Source: a virus
Strand: one strand, 5' to 3'
IMG/VR virus record: IMGVR_UViG_3300033141_004289
Location: 1-64,000 of that record
Length of the DNA stretch: 64,000 bases
In this document: piece by piece, positions 1 through 8,038 of the stretch
How the letters are laid out: each line of letters begins with the position of its first letter
Position numbering within the stretch: the stretch's first letter is position 1
Program-made: the position numbers and the translations under genes
The notes under the pieces: generated by a model
What the model was told of the DNA's origin: nothing
The model's database searches: none
Seen by the model: only the letters and a program-made list of their open reading frames with translations

Positions 1-2
1 CA

Positions 3-395
3 ATGAATGTATCGGCCAATTGTATTACTAGTGCTAATATTTTTATTGATAATACAAAGAGAACTCTAAGAAAAGTTAGTACAGAAGATTTAGAACAAGT
101 TATTCAAGATTGGATAGACATTAAAAATAATCAAAATGGATATCTTACAGGCCTTACACCGAATTGGAATGCAAGAACATTAGCAGAGATTAAAACCGAT
201 CTATATATACACGCTGATAAAGAAGCTACAAAATATAGAAATATTGTAGGTAACTTAGATCATGAGAATCATTTATTGCAGTTTCAAAAAGATAATATAG
301 AAATTAATGATGACCTAGCAATAACTCTAATTACAGATGTTCAAATAATGCTAGTATTTAAAGAGTGGCGTAAAAGAATAATAAAAGGAGACTAA
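3..395 (+). CDS. Hypothetical protein, possibly truncated at the window edge
   Basis: 130 residues from the first ATG, which lies two bases inside the window, so its ribosome binding site cannot be seen and the protein may begin further upstream. Charged, mostly helical-looking sequence with no motif I recognise. Its stop is followed immediately by the ATG of the next gene, whose AAAGGAG site lies inside this gene, so the two are translationally coupled. Confidence 0.6.
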   Translation: MNVSANCITSANIFIDNTKRTLRKVSTEDLEQVIQDWIDIKNNQNGYLTGLTPNWNARTLAEIKTDLYIHADKEATKYRNIVGNLDHENHLLQFQKDNIEINDDLAITLITDVQIMLVFKEWRKRIIKGD

Positions 396-698
396 ATGAA
401 TTGTAATATAACAGATAAGGAAAGAGAAAACGGAAAAAGGTGTAGAAGTTTTGAATGCACAGGCTGTAGGGAATTTGCTCGTAAAAATATATCTCAGAAA
501 CAACAAGAAACAATAGATCAATTAGAATCTGCTTTAAAAAAAGCTGAGGTAGCAATTAACTTCACTAAAAATATAGCTGATATGACTGTAGCAAGTAACG
601 ATCAATTACAAATGTCTAATCGAGAAGCAATGTATCGTTTTAGTTCTATATCAAGGTTATTATCAGAAGCACTTGAACAAATCAAAGAGAGGTCTTAA
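396..698 (+). CDS. Small Cys-containing coiled-coil protein
   Basis: 100 residues; ATG preceded by AAAGGAG at 384-390. A C-x4-C-x2-C cluster (CRSFECTGC, about residues 15-23) suggests a small metal-binding N-terminus, followed by a long charged helix likely to form a coiled coil. Ends in a TAATG overlap with the next gene. No family recognised. Confidence 0.7.
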   Translation: MNCNITDKERENGKRCRSFECTGCREFARKNISQKQQETIDQLESALKKAEVAINFTKNIADMTVASNDQLQMSNREAMYRFSSISRLLSEALEQIKERS

Positions 699-916
699 TG
701 AGTATGTATGATTGCGCTGCTTGCGGAGAAATTAGATGTGAACATGTTATAGCTGACAGTGAAAAGCAACAAGAAAGAATTAAGAATCTTGAATCAGAAC
801 TATTAACTTGGAAGTCATCAGCTGTAGGATGGAAGTTTATGTATGACGAACTTTATTATGCATCAGATGCTAACAATAAAGATTATGGATTACCTATGAG
901 TGAGTGGAGAAAATAA
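698..916 (+). CDS. Small zinc-knuckle-like protein
   Basis: 72 residues. The N-terminus has CAAC followed by C-E-H (residues 6-16), a CxxC...CxH pattern that would bind zinc, then a helical segment. Start and stop overlap both neighbours by the TAATG pattern. Function unknown. Confidence 0.7.
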   Translation: MSMYDCAACGEIRCEHVIADSEKQQERIKNLESELLTWKSSAVGWKFMYDELYYASDANNKDYGLPMSEWRK

Positions 917-1482
917 TGCGTATATTAAAATTTAAAGAAGTTAATGAACATAAAAAAAGATGTGATCTTCAAATAGCTAATTTAATAGAAAAAGGAATAA
1001 AAGGAAAATGGGGTGATGAGCCTCACTTTTCTGAATCTGTAGTTGAAGATGAATATGGTGATTCAGTATTTTGTACAGTTCTTAGAAATCCAAATACCCT
1101 ATCCTTATGTGGATATGTTGGGGTATCTAAATCTCACCCAGCATATGGAAAACACTATGATGATATATATTCTATGGGCCAAACAATTGGTTGCCATGGT
1201 GGATTAACTTATTCTGATAGTAATATTTTAGTAAGTGCAGTAGCTAAAAGCGGTTTATGGTGGTTTGGATTTGATTGTGCCCATGCTAATGATTTAATTC
1301 CATCAATGCTAGTTCATAATCTACCTACACTTAATAAAGGTATATATAGGGAATTTGATGATGTTGTGAAAAATACTAAAGAATTAGCAGAACAAATTAT
1401 AAGGATTAGAGATGAAGGATTCAAAGGTTATTTGTCCAGATTGTGGAGAAGATTTCGATATTCAATGCCATGGTGGGGATAA
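916..1482 (+). CDS. Conserved phage hypothetical protein
   Basis: 188 residues from ATG 916 (GGAGA at 907-911; a GTG at 904 in the same frame is less likely). The central part, with CGYVGVSKSHPAYG, GGLTYSD and WWFGFDCAHAND, resembles a family of uncharacterised proteins common in phages and in host-associated genomes; I know no function for it. The aromatic-rich FGFDCAHA region is the most family-like part. The 3' end overlaps the next gene by 71 bases in another frame. Confidence 0.8.
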   Translation: MRILKFKEVNEHKKRCDLQIANLIEKGIKGKWGDEPHFSESVVEDEYGDSVFCTVLRNPNTLSLCGYVGVSKSHPAYGKHYDDIYSMGQTIGCHGGLTYSDSNILVSAVAKSGLWWFGFDCAHANDLIPSMLVHNLPTLNKGIYREFDDVVKNTKELAEQIIRIRDEGFKGYLSRLWRRFRYSMPWWG

Positions 1483-1627
1483 AATGATTTGTAATAAATG
1501 CGATACTATTTGGGAATCCATTATGGAATATTGTAATTATTGCAGAGACTATACTAGATCAATAAAAAGAGCTGGTGGTGATTGTGAAACTTGTGGGTTT
1601 TCAAAGGTAACTCCAATAGATAGATAA
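1412..1627 (+). CDS. Small multi-zinc-ribbon protein
   Basis: 71 residues with four CxxC pairs (CPDC, CNKC, CNYC, CETC), enough for two zinc ribbons. AAGGA lies upstream of the ATG. It starts inside the preceding gene, an unusually long 71-base overlap, but the dense cysteine pattern argues that it is real. Likely a nucleic-acid or protein-binding adaptor; role unknown. Confidence 0.7.
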   Translation: MKDSKVICPDCGEDFDIQCHGGDKMICNKCDTIWESIMEYCNYCRDYTRSIKRAGGDCETCGFSKVTPIDR

Positions 1628-1628
1628 G

Positions 1629-1844
1629 ATGCTAACTTTAAAAGAAAACGAAATTCAACATATTATAAAAGCATTAATTCATTGTGATGGCGATTTATTA
1701 AAAACAAGTAAATTACTTGATATTAATGTAAGAACTTTATATAACCGTAGAAGAAAATTTCCAGAATTAGAAAAATATGTTGCTACTAAAGCTGAAAACG
1801 ATAAAGAATTAAAGGATTACAAGTTAGATCAGTTTACAGGTTAG
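1629..1844 (+). CDS. Fis-type helix-turn-helix protein
   Basis: 71 residues. Residues about 9-45 (IIKALIHCDGDLLKTSKLL then VRTLYNRRRKF) match the Fis/NtrC C-terminal HTH pattern: a helix, a turn after an acidic DGDL, and a recognition helix ending in RRR. Probably a small DNA-binding regulator. Starts one base after the previous stop. Confidence 0.7.
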   Translation: MLTLKENEIQHIIKALIHCDGDLLKTSKLLDINVRTLYNRRRKFPELEKYVATKAENDKELKDYKLDQFTG

Positions 1845-1849
1845 AGGTT

Positions 1850-2464
1850 ATGGATACGGCAATGATTAAGATATTATTACTATTTTTATTATCGTTTAAT
1901 TTATACGCTTATAAATGTGTAAGGTTATCTAATCAATTTATAAAGTCAGGAAAAGAAATAGAATTACTTCACTTTCCTGAAACCAGATTAAACCATGCTT
2001 CAATCCAAGCAGAATATCGAAGCATTGATGTGGGTCATCTAAACTACACTATAGAAGATAAGAATTGGTACTATATTGATCTAGTTAAAACAAAATATAA
2101 TTTTTTAAGAGAAGGTATTCAGTCTACTTTAATTAAAACCTTTATAGAATTAAATAAGCCAGATAAAATTACTCTCCATTTTGGTGAAACAAATAAGAAG
2201 ATATTTCTAGAATCTGCCTTTGATGAGCTATTTAATCACCTCGCAGAACCATTCTATAAGGCCCAATTGGCCGAGGCACATCTAATTGATAACCAATGGT
2301 TAGGGCCATCAGATAAAATAAGTAGAGCGGCATTTAATACACCCACAGGCAAGGCACTATATAGGAATGGTTTTAATAAGGTGGTTGTTTCATTAAGCAC
2401 TTACCCAATTGCAGGTCACAGAAATATAAGAATTTTTTTAATATTTACTAAGGAGAAAAAATGA
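1850..2464 (+). CDS. Secreted protein of unknown function
   Basis: 204 residues. A clear signal peptide (MIKILLLFLLSFNLYA, then YKC) predicts export to the periplasm. The rest has no catalytic motif I recognise. GAGG sits 4 bases before ATG 1850; a second in-frame ATG at 1862 would still keep the signal. An exported protein within a run of cytoplasmic small genes suggests an envelope role such as superinfection exclusion, but this is inference. Confidence 0.75.
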   Translation: MDTAMIKILLLFLLSFNLYAYKCVRLSNQFIKSGKEIELLHFPETRLNHASIQAEYRSIDVGHLNYTIEDKNWYYIDLVKTKYNFLREGIQSTLIKTFIELNKPDKITLHFGETNKKIFLESAFDELFNHLAEPFYKAQLAEAHLIDNQWLGPSDKISRAAFNTPTGKALYRNGFNKVVVSLSTYPIAGHRNIRIFLIFTKEKK

Positions 2465-2760
2465 CACATTCAATTCCAAGAATTCAAGGAAAAATAGGTA
2501 CTATAGAGAGTGATGATGAGGATAATGGTAAATATGTTGCCACCATTTATGCGACTGTAATGGGTGGTGGAAAAGGTGAGGAAATGGGAACCATAGGCCC
2601 ATTTGAAACAGAAGAGATAGCAAAAAAAGAATTGTCAAAAGTATGTGAAAACATATGTAAGGATATTGAAATAGAAATGACTGGAAAGAGTTCTGGAATG
2701 TATGTTGATATGAAAGATAATAAAACAAAGAAGTGGGGAGAAGATGAATCAAGAGATTAG
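2461..2760 (+). CDS. Hypothetical protein
   Basis: 99 residues; AAGGAG lies before the ATG, which overlaps the previous stop (ATGA). The first half has alternating strand-like segments around a GGGKGEEMG loop; the second half is charged and helical. No family recognised. Confidence 0.7.
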   Translation: MTHSIPRIQGKIGTIESDDEDNGKYVATIYATVMGGGKGEEMGTIGPFETEEIAKKELSKVCENICKDIEIEMTGKSSGMYVDMKDNKTKKWGEDESRD

Positions 2761-3130
2761 AGTATCTGAAACAGAGTTATATTTATTAGCTGCAGAAGAG
2801 GTCATGGAAAATTTACCTTTGACCAATAAAGAATTTTATCCAAAAACCAAAGATGAGTGTATTGATAAATTAATGGAGATAGTAGCAAATAAAGGTTTAA
2901 CTATTGATTGGATTAAAGCAGTAGCCGAAGCAAATATATCAAATAAATATACTGCAATTGATTGTAGTAATGAATGGCAGTGGTCTTTCCTAGGTGGGAT
3001 GAATAAAGCAAAACACACCAGAGAAGAGTTCGTTGAAAAGATAGCAAGTATTCAAAAAGGTTTAAAGGAAAAGAAAATAATAGTGAGTGATAAATATGGA
3101 AAAAGGTATTTTACGGATGGGGAAAAGTAA
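2744..3130 (+). CDS. Hypothetical protein
   Basis: 128 residues; starts 17 bases before the previous stop, with a GGGGAG site. Acidic helical N-terminus, then a WQWSFLGGMNKAK stretch. No recognised domain. Its stop overlaps the next start (TAATG). Confidence 0.7.
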   Translation: MNQEIRVSETELYLLAAEEVMENLPLTNKEFYPKTKDECIDKLMEIVANKGLTIDWIKAVAEANISNKYTAIDCSNEWQWSFLGGMNKAKHTREEFVEKIASIQKGLKEKKIIVSDKYGKRYFTDGEK

Positions 3131-3588
3131 TGGATAAAGAAGATACTAATAATTTTAATCAATTAGAACAAGAGGCAACAAAATTATTAGCTTATTTGGT
3201 TATGGGGGAATCATCAAACCCAAACCACCCTATTGACAAAACAATTGAAAAAGAAATGCCGATACAGATAATTCAAAAAAGAATTAATGTACTTGGTTTA
3301 CCTATTAAATTAAATAGTTATGCATTAATTAGTTCATTAATATTCTCTACTAATGCTGGTAGAGCAGTTGTTTTTTTAATAGATATACTAAGGAGTTTAC
3401 CAAATTCAGGTGAACTACACTCCAAATGGTGTGATAAAAAACTAACTGAAGATGATATAAAGAGTATTGACTTGAATTATATTTGTGAAAACGTATATCC
3501 ATTTGGAGTATATAAAGAAGAGGTTTTTGGAGATTATATAGATAACTATTTGAAACCAAGAAAAGTTAATTGGAGTGAAATATATTAA
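3130..3588 (+). CDS. Hypothetical protein
   Basis: 152 residues, largely helical, with a hydrophobic patch around residues 60-85 that is too broken by polar residues to be a confident membrane segment. Coupled to both neighbours by TAATG overlaps. No family recognised. Confidence 0.7.
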   Translation: MDKEDTNNFNQLEQEATKLLAYLVMGESSNPNHPIDKTIEKEMPIQIIQKRINVLGLPIKLNSYALISSLIFSTNAGRAVVFLIDILRSLPNSGELHSKWCDKKLTEDDIKSIDLNYICENVYPFGVYKEEVFGDYIDNYLKPRKVNWSEIY

Positions 3589-3917
3589 TGGACTATGTAA
3601 AATTAGTTGAAGACACAAAGAGATCACCTGATTGTTATATTGGAAAAGTAATTAATATAGATTTAGATGATAAAAATGGAGTATGGGATTGTATCGCCAT
3701 TGTTACAAATATTGATGAATCTAAGAGTATCTTTATTGAACACTTTAGTAGTACAGACTATTTAATATCAGATGTAGATAAAACTGTAGTAGAATCAGCA
3801 TTTAGACAAACTATTTCAATGTTAAAAATAAAGGCAAATGAAGCCGAATATGAAATGCATAAGTGTATAAATAAACTAAACCGTTGTAATCACTACATAG
3901 AAGATGCTTTAAAATAA
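3588..3917 (+). CDS. Hypothetical protein
   Basis: 109 residues. The first 65 look like a small beta-rich domain (YIGKVINIDLDDK, then WDCIAIVTNI); the C-terminus is helical with two cysteines. Coupled to the upstream gene. Function unknown. Confidence 0.7.
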   Translation: MDYVKLVEDTKRSPDCYIGKVINIDLDDKNGVWDCIAIVTNIDESKSIFIEHFSSTDYLISDVDKTVVESAFRQTISMLKIKANEAEYEMHKCINKLNRCNHYIEDALK

Positions 3918-3971
3918 ACTTGTATTTATCCTTTTTGGAATATAAATTTAATGCAAAATAGGGGTGTGGAT

Positions 3972-4151
3972 ATGAAATTTTTAAAACATTGGCTTATAGG
4001 ATTTTATCTAATATTAAAATTAATAATAGGTTGTATTATTGTTCTGTTATTGTTTATCCCTATGGCCCCATACATGTTTTATTGCGACCATAAAGAGATT
4101 GATAATAAATATGCTAAGTGGTGGTTTAAATTTACATTTGGATTTGAATAA
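3972..4151 (+). CDS. Small membrane protein
   Basis: 59 residues from ATG 3972, which has the better GGGGTGTGGAT leader; an upstream in-frame ATG at 3951 lacks a site. Residues 7-37 form one long or two short hydrophobic segments, then a basic and aromatic tail. Probably inner membrane. Stop overlaps the next ATG. Confidence 0.65.
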   Translation: MKFLKHWLIGFYLILKLIIGCIIVLLLFIPMAPYMFYCDHKEIDNKYAKWWFKFTFGFE

Positions 4152-4327
4152 TGGGTAAGTATAAAATAAATAATATTTATTACACAGTTGGTTCTAGAAA
4201 ATTTAATTCCTGTAGAGAGATGGCAACTCATTTTAATGTAGCTGTTGAGACTATTCATGTATGGGTTAAAAAAGGTGTAACAACTGATGGCGATATTATA
4301 AGGGTAAGAAAAGTACCGATAAAGTAG
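4151..4327 (+). CDS. Small helix-turn-helix-like protein (58 residues)
   Basis: Short ORF between two confident genes, starting in a TAATG overlap and ending 8 bases before the next gene. Residues 20-40 (CREMATHFNVAVETIHVWVK) fit a HTH of the excisionase/CENP-B type: polar helix, turn at NVAV, recognition helix ETIHVWV. Likely a small DNA-binding protein. Confidence 0.65.
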   Translation: MGKYKINNIYYTVGSRKFNSCREMATHFNVAVETIHVWVKKGVTTDGDIIRVRKVPIK

Positions 4328-4335
4328 GAGCAAAT

Positions 4336-4641
4336 ATGGATATTGGAAAATTTAATCAAAAAATAGGCAAACTAAAAAGACCAATTGAATTTACAGAATT
4401 TTGTAATAGTTGGTTACAGAACGAAAAAAGAATAGGCATGAACTATGGAGATAAAACATTACAAATCTTAGAACAAGTAATGTTTATAGGTTATTCATTA
4501 AAAGAAGAACTCAATGGTCCAACTATTATTGATGAACCAGATACCTTATCTAACGAATTAGATAAGGCCTTTGAAAAATTAGATAATCAAGTAATTGAAA
4601 AACCTAAGAAGAGAAGAAGACGGAGAAAAAAGAATGTATGA
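4336..4641 (+). CDS. Hypothetical protein with poly-basic tail
   Basis: 101 residues, GGAG before the ATG. Mixed charged helical body with a C-terminus of almost uninterrupted Lys/Arg (KKRRRRRKKNV), suggesting nucleic-acid or membrane-surface binding. Overlaps the next gene by 8 bases. Confidence 0.7.
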   Translation: MDIGKFNQKIGKLKRPIEFTEFCNSWLQNEKRIGMNYGDKTLQILEQVMFIGYSLKEELNGPTIIDEPDTLSNELDKAFEKLDNQVIEKPKKRRRRRKKNV

Positions 4642-4855
4642 TAATTGGATTAGCGGAATATATAACATCACCGATGGGATGTTCAAGTATTGGGAATCCC
4701 AAGATGAGACAGTATGGCTTAGAAAAATTATAAGGGAAAATCTGGGAGAAGATTATTTATATGACGAGAATGAAATAAGTAAGTTTGTACCTAAAGATGA
4801 ATATGAGGGAATAAAGAGAAGCCAAACTACCGAGGGTAAAAAGGGAATAAAATGA
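4634..4855 (+). CDS. Hypothetical protein
   Basis: 73 residues from ATG 4634, chosen because GGAG lies 8 bases upstream; longer in-frame starts lie inside the previous gene. Tryptophan-rich acidic sequence; no family recognised. Confidence 0.6.
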   Translation: MYDNWISGIYNITDGMFKYWESQDETVWLRKIIRENLGEDYLYDENEISKFVPKDEYEGIKRSQTTEGKKGIK

Positions 4856-5082
4856 ATAAGATATTTATTTGGGATAGAGCAGAGAACACCACAGAATGTT
4901 ATCATAATGAGGCAGCAGTTGTTATAATTGCTTTAACCGTTGGTCAGGCAAGGGCCTTATTAAGAAATAATATAGGGAATAATTTAAAAGAGTCTAGTGA
5001 AGTGTTTACAAAATCACCCGACCATATAGTTGAGATTACAGATCATAAATATTTTGTATTCCCAGATGCGGGATGTTGTTAA
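4852..5082 (+). CDS. Hypothetical protein
   Basis: 76 residues; ATGA overlap with the upstream stop. Alternating strand and helix pattern with a C-terminal FPDAGCC. The sequence (WDRAENTTECYHNEAAVVIIALTVGQAR split over residues 7-34) looks globular. Function unknown. Confidence 0.65.
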   Translation: MNKIFIWDRAENTTECYHNEAAVVIIALTVGQARALLRNNIGNNLKESSEVFTKSPDHIVEITDHKYFVFPDAGCC

Positions 5083-5102
5083 TTTAAAATAAGGATTTGG
5101 AT

Positions 5103-5510
5103 ATGTTAAGTAGTACAAGAGTCAATGAAATTTTAATAGATTGTTTATTTAGGCCCAATGAGATTGGAGCCGATGACATACCTCTTTTACCAGATGTTAA
5201 AGTTGAAGGTATAACAATGACATTCTATTTTCATAAAGGAAGATTAGAGAATCATAGAATAGAAATTCAAAGTTTATTATTAGAATTACCAAATGAATTC
5301 ATGGAAACAGGTGGCGGTGGTTATTCTTTTCTAAAGGCCTGTTATGATAGAAAAGGAAGACAGTGGGGTGAACATAGAAATATGGAGGCATTATTTTGTC
5401 TAGGTATAGGTATTAATAAAGTTGCTTACTGTATGCCTAGAGATGTATGGGAGGCATTACCGGGATCAGTGCCTTATTTGATAGTAAAAGATAAGAGCTG
5501 GTTATGCTAG
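5103..5510 (+). CDS. Conserved phage hypothetical protein
   Basis: 135 residues from ATG 5103 (AAGGAT six bases upstream). Contains a family-like segment: GRLENHRIEIQSLLLELP, then a glycine-rich GGGGYSFLKAC and a NMEALFCLGIGI core. This resembles uncharacterised phage proteins seen next to small early genes. No catalytic motif recognised. Confidence 0.75.
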   Translation: MLSSTRVNEILIDCLFRPNEIGADDIPLLPDVKVEGITMTFYFHKGRLENHRIEIQSLLLELPNEFMETGGGGYSFLKACYDRKGRQWGEHRNMEALFCLGIGINKVAYCMPRDVWEALPGSVPYLIVKDKSWLC

Positions 5511-5743
5511 TTTTAGAATCTAAAGCAGTTATTGGGATGATATTTATACTAGTTAGGTATTCTAAAAATTATAATCAAGAACAGATGTGTAAAATATTAT
5601 TAACTACTCAAGGTAATTTATCTAAAATTGAATCAGGTGCTAAATTACCTAGTGGCGAAATAGTCCTTAGAATGATTGAATTATTTAATATAAATGCTAA
5701 AGAATTTTTTAGGGAGGCAACAACAGATGAGCTTAAATATTAA
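5504..5743 (+). CDS. XRE-family HTH protein
   Basis: 79 residues. Residues about 24-67 (NQEQMCKILLTTQGNLSKIE, then a GAKLPSGEIVLRMIELF segment) are a standard XRE/Cro HTH: Q-x3-C/L helix, turn, recognition helix QGNLSKIE. Likely a transcription regulator of this phage or its host. Overlaps the upstream gene by 7 bases. Confidence 0.8.
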   Translation: MLVLESKAVIGMIFILVRYSKNYNQEQMCKILLTTQGNLSKIESGAKLPSGEIVLRMIELFNINAKEFFREATTDELKY

Positions 5744-5906
5744 AACAGTTTGGGCATTATGTGATGATTGCGGTAAAATGGCCCATTGTGCTTTATGGAG
5801 AGATACACATTTTCTAATCTGTCCAGATTGTGGCTTATCAAAATTTAGAATTGATGACTTTATATTAAAAGAAATTGAGGAGGATATGGAAAATGGGAGC
5901 ACCTGA
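5727..5906 (+). CDS. Zinc-ribbon protein
   Basis: 59 residues from ATG 5727, preceded by a strong AGGGAGG at 5711-5717. CDDC and CPDC, about 20 residues apart, form a four-cysteine ribbon, followed by an acidic helix. Overlaps the HTH gene's 3' end, so the pair is probably co-expressed. Confidence 0.65.
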   Translation: MSLNIKTVWALCDDCGKMAHCALWRDTHFLICPDCGLSKFRIDDFILKEIEEDMENGST

Positions 5907-6045
5907 AAGATTTCAAATTAACTTTCAAAAATATATTGGAATAGGTATTGGTATAGATACTTTTCCTTATGCTTTGTTTATTACCATAGATATATTATTT
6001 ATTAGTATAGCGATAGGAATTGGTAAACCATATACTGAAAAGTAA
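5893..6045 (+). CDS. Small membrane protein (50 residues)
   Basis: Short ORF filling the gap between two genes, overlapping the upstream stop. Residues 15-43 form a hydrophobic stretch with repeated GIGIGI and ILFISIAIGIG, so one membrane span is likely. The leader has GAGGA about 10 bases before the ATG. No family recognised. Confidence 0.55.
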   Translation: MGAPERFQINFQKYIGIGIGIDTFPYALFITIDILFISIAIGIGKPYTEK

Positions 6046-6053
6046 AGGAAGAA

Positions 6054-6239
6054 ATGAAAGAAGAATTAATAGGTACAATTATGGGGATAGTTTTTGCATA
6101 TATAGTTTTCGGTATGTTTCAACTACTTGTAGCAACAGTAGAGAGTGATAAGAAAATGTGTAACCACCCACCTAGAAGGATTGAATATATTCTTCCGGGT
6201 TATAGGCTAGGATGTTGGTTAAACGAAAGAGTAGACTAA
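6054..6239 (+). CDS. Small membrane protein
   Basis: 61 residues; AAAGGAAGAA leader. An N-terminal hydrophobic segment (IGTIMGIVFAYIVFGMFQLL) predicts one membrane span, followed by a short Cys-containing soluble tail. Role unknown. Confidence 0.65.
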   Translation: MKEELIGTIMGIVFAYIVFGMFQLLVATVESDKKMCNHPPRRIEYILPGYRLGCWLNERVD

Positions 6240-6249
6240 AGGTATAGAA

Positions 6250-6447
6250 ATGATCGAGATAGCATTGTATTTTGAAAATAAGTCCCATAGTGTCTTTGTT
6301 ATAGTATCTGGAACCTTAGATAATAAAGAGTGGCTTATTGAATCTGAAAATGGAGAGCATGGAACATTTGATATTGAAGGAAATCATATTGATTATTTCA
6401 AAAAACAACTATTAAAAAATGATTACCATCTTATAGGTATTTTATAA
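6250..6447 (+). CDS. Hypothetical protein
   Basis: 65 residues, beta-strand-rich with a Gly-Glu-His loop (ENGEHGTFDIEGNHIDYF). No recognised family. Three bases separate it from the next gene. Confidence 0.65.
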   Translation: MIEIALYFENKSHSVFVIVSGTLDNKEWLIESENGEHGTFDIEGNHIDYFKKQLLKNDYHLIGIL

Positions 6448-6449
6448 TA

Positions 6450-6698
6450 ATGAATAACAATGAGCTAAGAGAAGAGAACATTAAGTTAAAGAGATTATTA
6501 AGAGGTCATAATTCAGCATTACAATTATTAAACAAATGTGATGAACTAGAAAAAGAGAATAATATCTGGGTGCATAGATACAGAGATTCATTATCCCAAC
6601 TAGAGGCCCTTAGAGTTGATTTACTAGATGATAGAGTAGGGAATAAAAGGAAATTAGAAAAGGTTTTTAAAATAATAAGAATAATAAGAGGTGAATAA
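6450..6698 (+). CDS. Coiled-coil protein
   Basis: 82 residues of high-charge heptad-like sequence (ELREENIKLKRLLRG, then LLNKCDELEKENNIW), predicted to be a coiled coil. Ends in a TAATG overlap. Confidence 0.65.
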   Translation: MNNNELREENIKLKRLLRGHNSALQLLNKCDELEKENNIWVHRYRDSLSQLEALRVDLLDDRVGNKRKLEKVFKIIRIIRGE

Positions 6699-6868
6699 TG
6701 ACCAGTTTTAGTTTTAATAAGTTTTTAATACCGATCTGTTACGCTGGGGTTGTTATTTCCACTGTAGGTGAGATTTTCTTTGATATTAATATGGGTAACT
6801 CATCATGGTTTTTTCTTATCATGGCAGGGATGTATGAGATTCAGGAGAAACTTAATGATAAAAATTAA
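6698..6868 (+). CDS. Small membrane protein (56 residues)
   Basis: Short ORF starting in the upstream stop (TAATG). Two hydrophobic segments (LIPICYAGVVISTVG and WFFLIMAGMY) flank a short polar loop, suggesting a two-pass or hairpin membrane protein. Overlaps the next gene by 14 bases. Confidence 0.55.
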   Translation: MTSFSFNKFLIPICYAGVVISTVGEIFFDINMGNSSWFFLIMAGMYEIQEKLNDKN

Positions 6869-7067
6869 CATGCCTGATAACGAACAACTCATTCGAGAAC
6901 TGGAAAGTGAAGTTGCTCGGTTGAAGGAAGAGAATAAAGAGTTGATAAAAGCAGTTGAATTTTATAGCAACTCTGATGACCTTGGAGTATGGGGATTGCA
7001 AGCTAATGACTTTGGCGACTTTGCAAGAGAGTGTCTAAAGAAAATACAAGAGTTGATGGAGGAATGA
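6855..7067 (+). CDS. Coiled-coil protein
   Basis: 70 residues from ATG 6855, chosen because AGGAGAAA lies 7 bases upstream; a second in-frame ATG at 6870 is possible. A leucine/glutamate heptad segment (LIRELESEVARLKEENKELI) is followed by a short globular tail. Unknown function. Confidence 0.6.
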   Translation: MIKINMPDNEQLIRELESEVARLKEENKELIKAVEFYSNSDDLGVWGLQANDFGDFARECLKKIQELMEE

Positions 7068-7270
7068 TGGATGCTCAAAGAGAAATGACTTTAGACGAGT
7101 GGGTTAGGAAATTACCGAGATATCACTTAGCCAGCATAGAATATAAGACGTTAAAGGATAAACTAGACACAGCAATTTCTGCCCTTAAAAAGCTCCGTAC
7201 CATGGATACTTGGCAGAGCGTAAAACAGATTAACGATTTTTTAGATGAGACTTTAGAGGGGGTTGAATAG
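7064..7270 (+). CDS. Hypothetical protein
   Basis: 68 residues; starts in an ATGA overlap with the previous gene next to a GGAGGA site (7064 or 7067 are both possible starts). Helical, with a tryptophan-containing N-terminus. No family recognised. Confidence 0.6.
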   Translation: MMDAQREMTLDEWVRKLPRYHLASIEYKTLKDKLDTAISALKKLRTMDTWQSVKQINDFLDETLEGVE

Positions 7271-7271
7271 A

Positions 7272-7469
7272 ATGGGAAAATGTAAGCATTGTTCTATACC
7301 GAACATAGAAGAAGAGATTGAGAAAAAATACAATATTTCTATATATGAAATTAAGTTCATTGCCCATGGTTGTGGTACATCGGTTTGGAGAAAACTCGTT
7401 GAGAAAATACCTTTTAAAAAATGGGCAAAAAGAGAGCTAACCAAAAACACTGCAAATTATACCCTGTAA
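7272..7469 (+). CDS. Small Cys-containing basic protein
   Basis: 65 residues from ATG 7272, with a GAGGGGG leader ending about 10 bases upstream. An N-terminal CKHC and a later GCG give few metal ligands; the C-terminus is basic. Unknown function. Confidence 0.6.
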   Translation: MGKCKHCSIPNIEEEIEKKYNISIYEIKFIAHGCGTSVWRKLVEKIPFKKWAKRELTKNTANYTL

Positions 7470-7517
7470 AGTATAAATTGAGTTAATACTCTAAGGAGTA
7501 TAACGCTGGAGAGAGTA

Positions 7518-7697
7518 ATGTACTGGGTAGCTGATTTAGAACACGATATAATGTGCTATTGTTTAAAAGAAAAAGGTAAGTGGTGGGCCAATCATTTTTT
7601 TAGAAATAAAGAGGTTAATGATTTGTATTTAAAGATTAGAAAACTTCCAGTTGATAATGTTTATAAATATATATTAGGAGAAGATAATGAATGGTAA
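7518..7697 (+). CDS. Hypothetical protein (59 residues)
   Basis: Short ORF with GGAGAG just upstream, spanning what would otherwise be a gap, and overlapping the next start by 11 bases. Aromatic-rich (MYWVADLEHD, KWWANHFF) with a basic C-terminus. No family recognised. Confidence 0.6.
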   Translation: MYWVADLEHDIMCYCLKEKGKWWANHFFRNKEVNDLYLKIRKLPVDNVYKYILGEDNEW

Positions 7698-8037
7698 AGA
7701 GTTTGTAGAGTTTCACAAAAAGACAGTTACTAAAATGAATGAAATCTGTAAGGCCAAGAATGATGATTATTCAGGTGGTGGAGACGTATATGCCTTTAAT
7801 AATTTCACAATGGTTGAAAGAAAAGGTGTTTGTTCTACCGAAGCTGGCTTTTTAGTTAGAATGGAAGATAAGATGATGAGAATAAATAACTTAATTAAAA
7901 AAGGTAGTGCATCCGTTAAGGATGAATCAATAGCAGATACTTTAATGGATTTAGCCAATTATTCTATCCTAATGATGGGTTATTTAGAATCTAAAAAAAT
8001 AGCCATTGGGGATAAATATAAAAGTATAGGAAATTAA
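7687..8037 (+). CDS. Nucleotide-modification-associated (Nmad1/DUF1599-like) protein
   Basis: 116 residues; TTAGGAG leader. KNDDYSGGGDVYAFNNF near residue 25, FLVRMEDKMMRINNLIKKG near 60 and an acidic ESIADTLMDLANY near 85 match the DUF1599/Nmad1 family, an all-alpha fold related to MazG-type NTP pyrophosphohydrolases. The acidic E-x3-D-x3-D pattern could bind Mg2+. The family is associated with modified-base phages, which fits the preQ0 pathway encoded later in this window. Assignment is from motif recall; activity is inferred. Confidence 0.7.
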   Translation: MNGKEFVEFHKKTVTKMNEICKAKNDDYSGGGDVYAFNNFTMVERKGVCSTEAGFLVRMEDKMMRINNLIKKGSASVKDESIADTLMDLANYSILMMGYLESKKIAIGDKYKSIGN

Positions 8038-8038
8038 A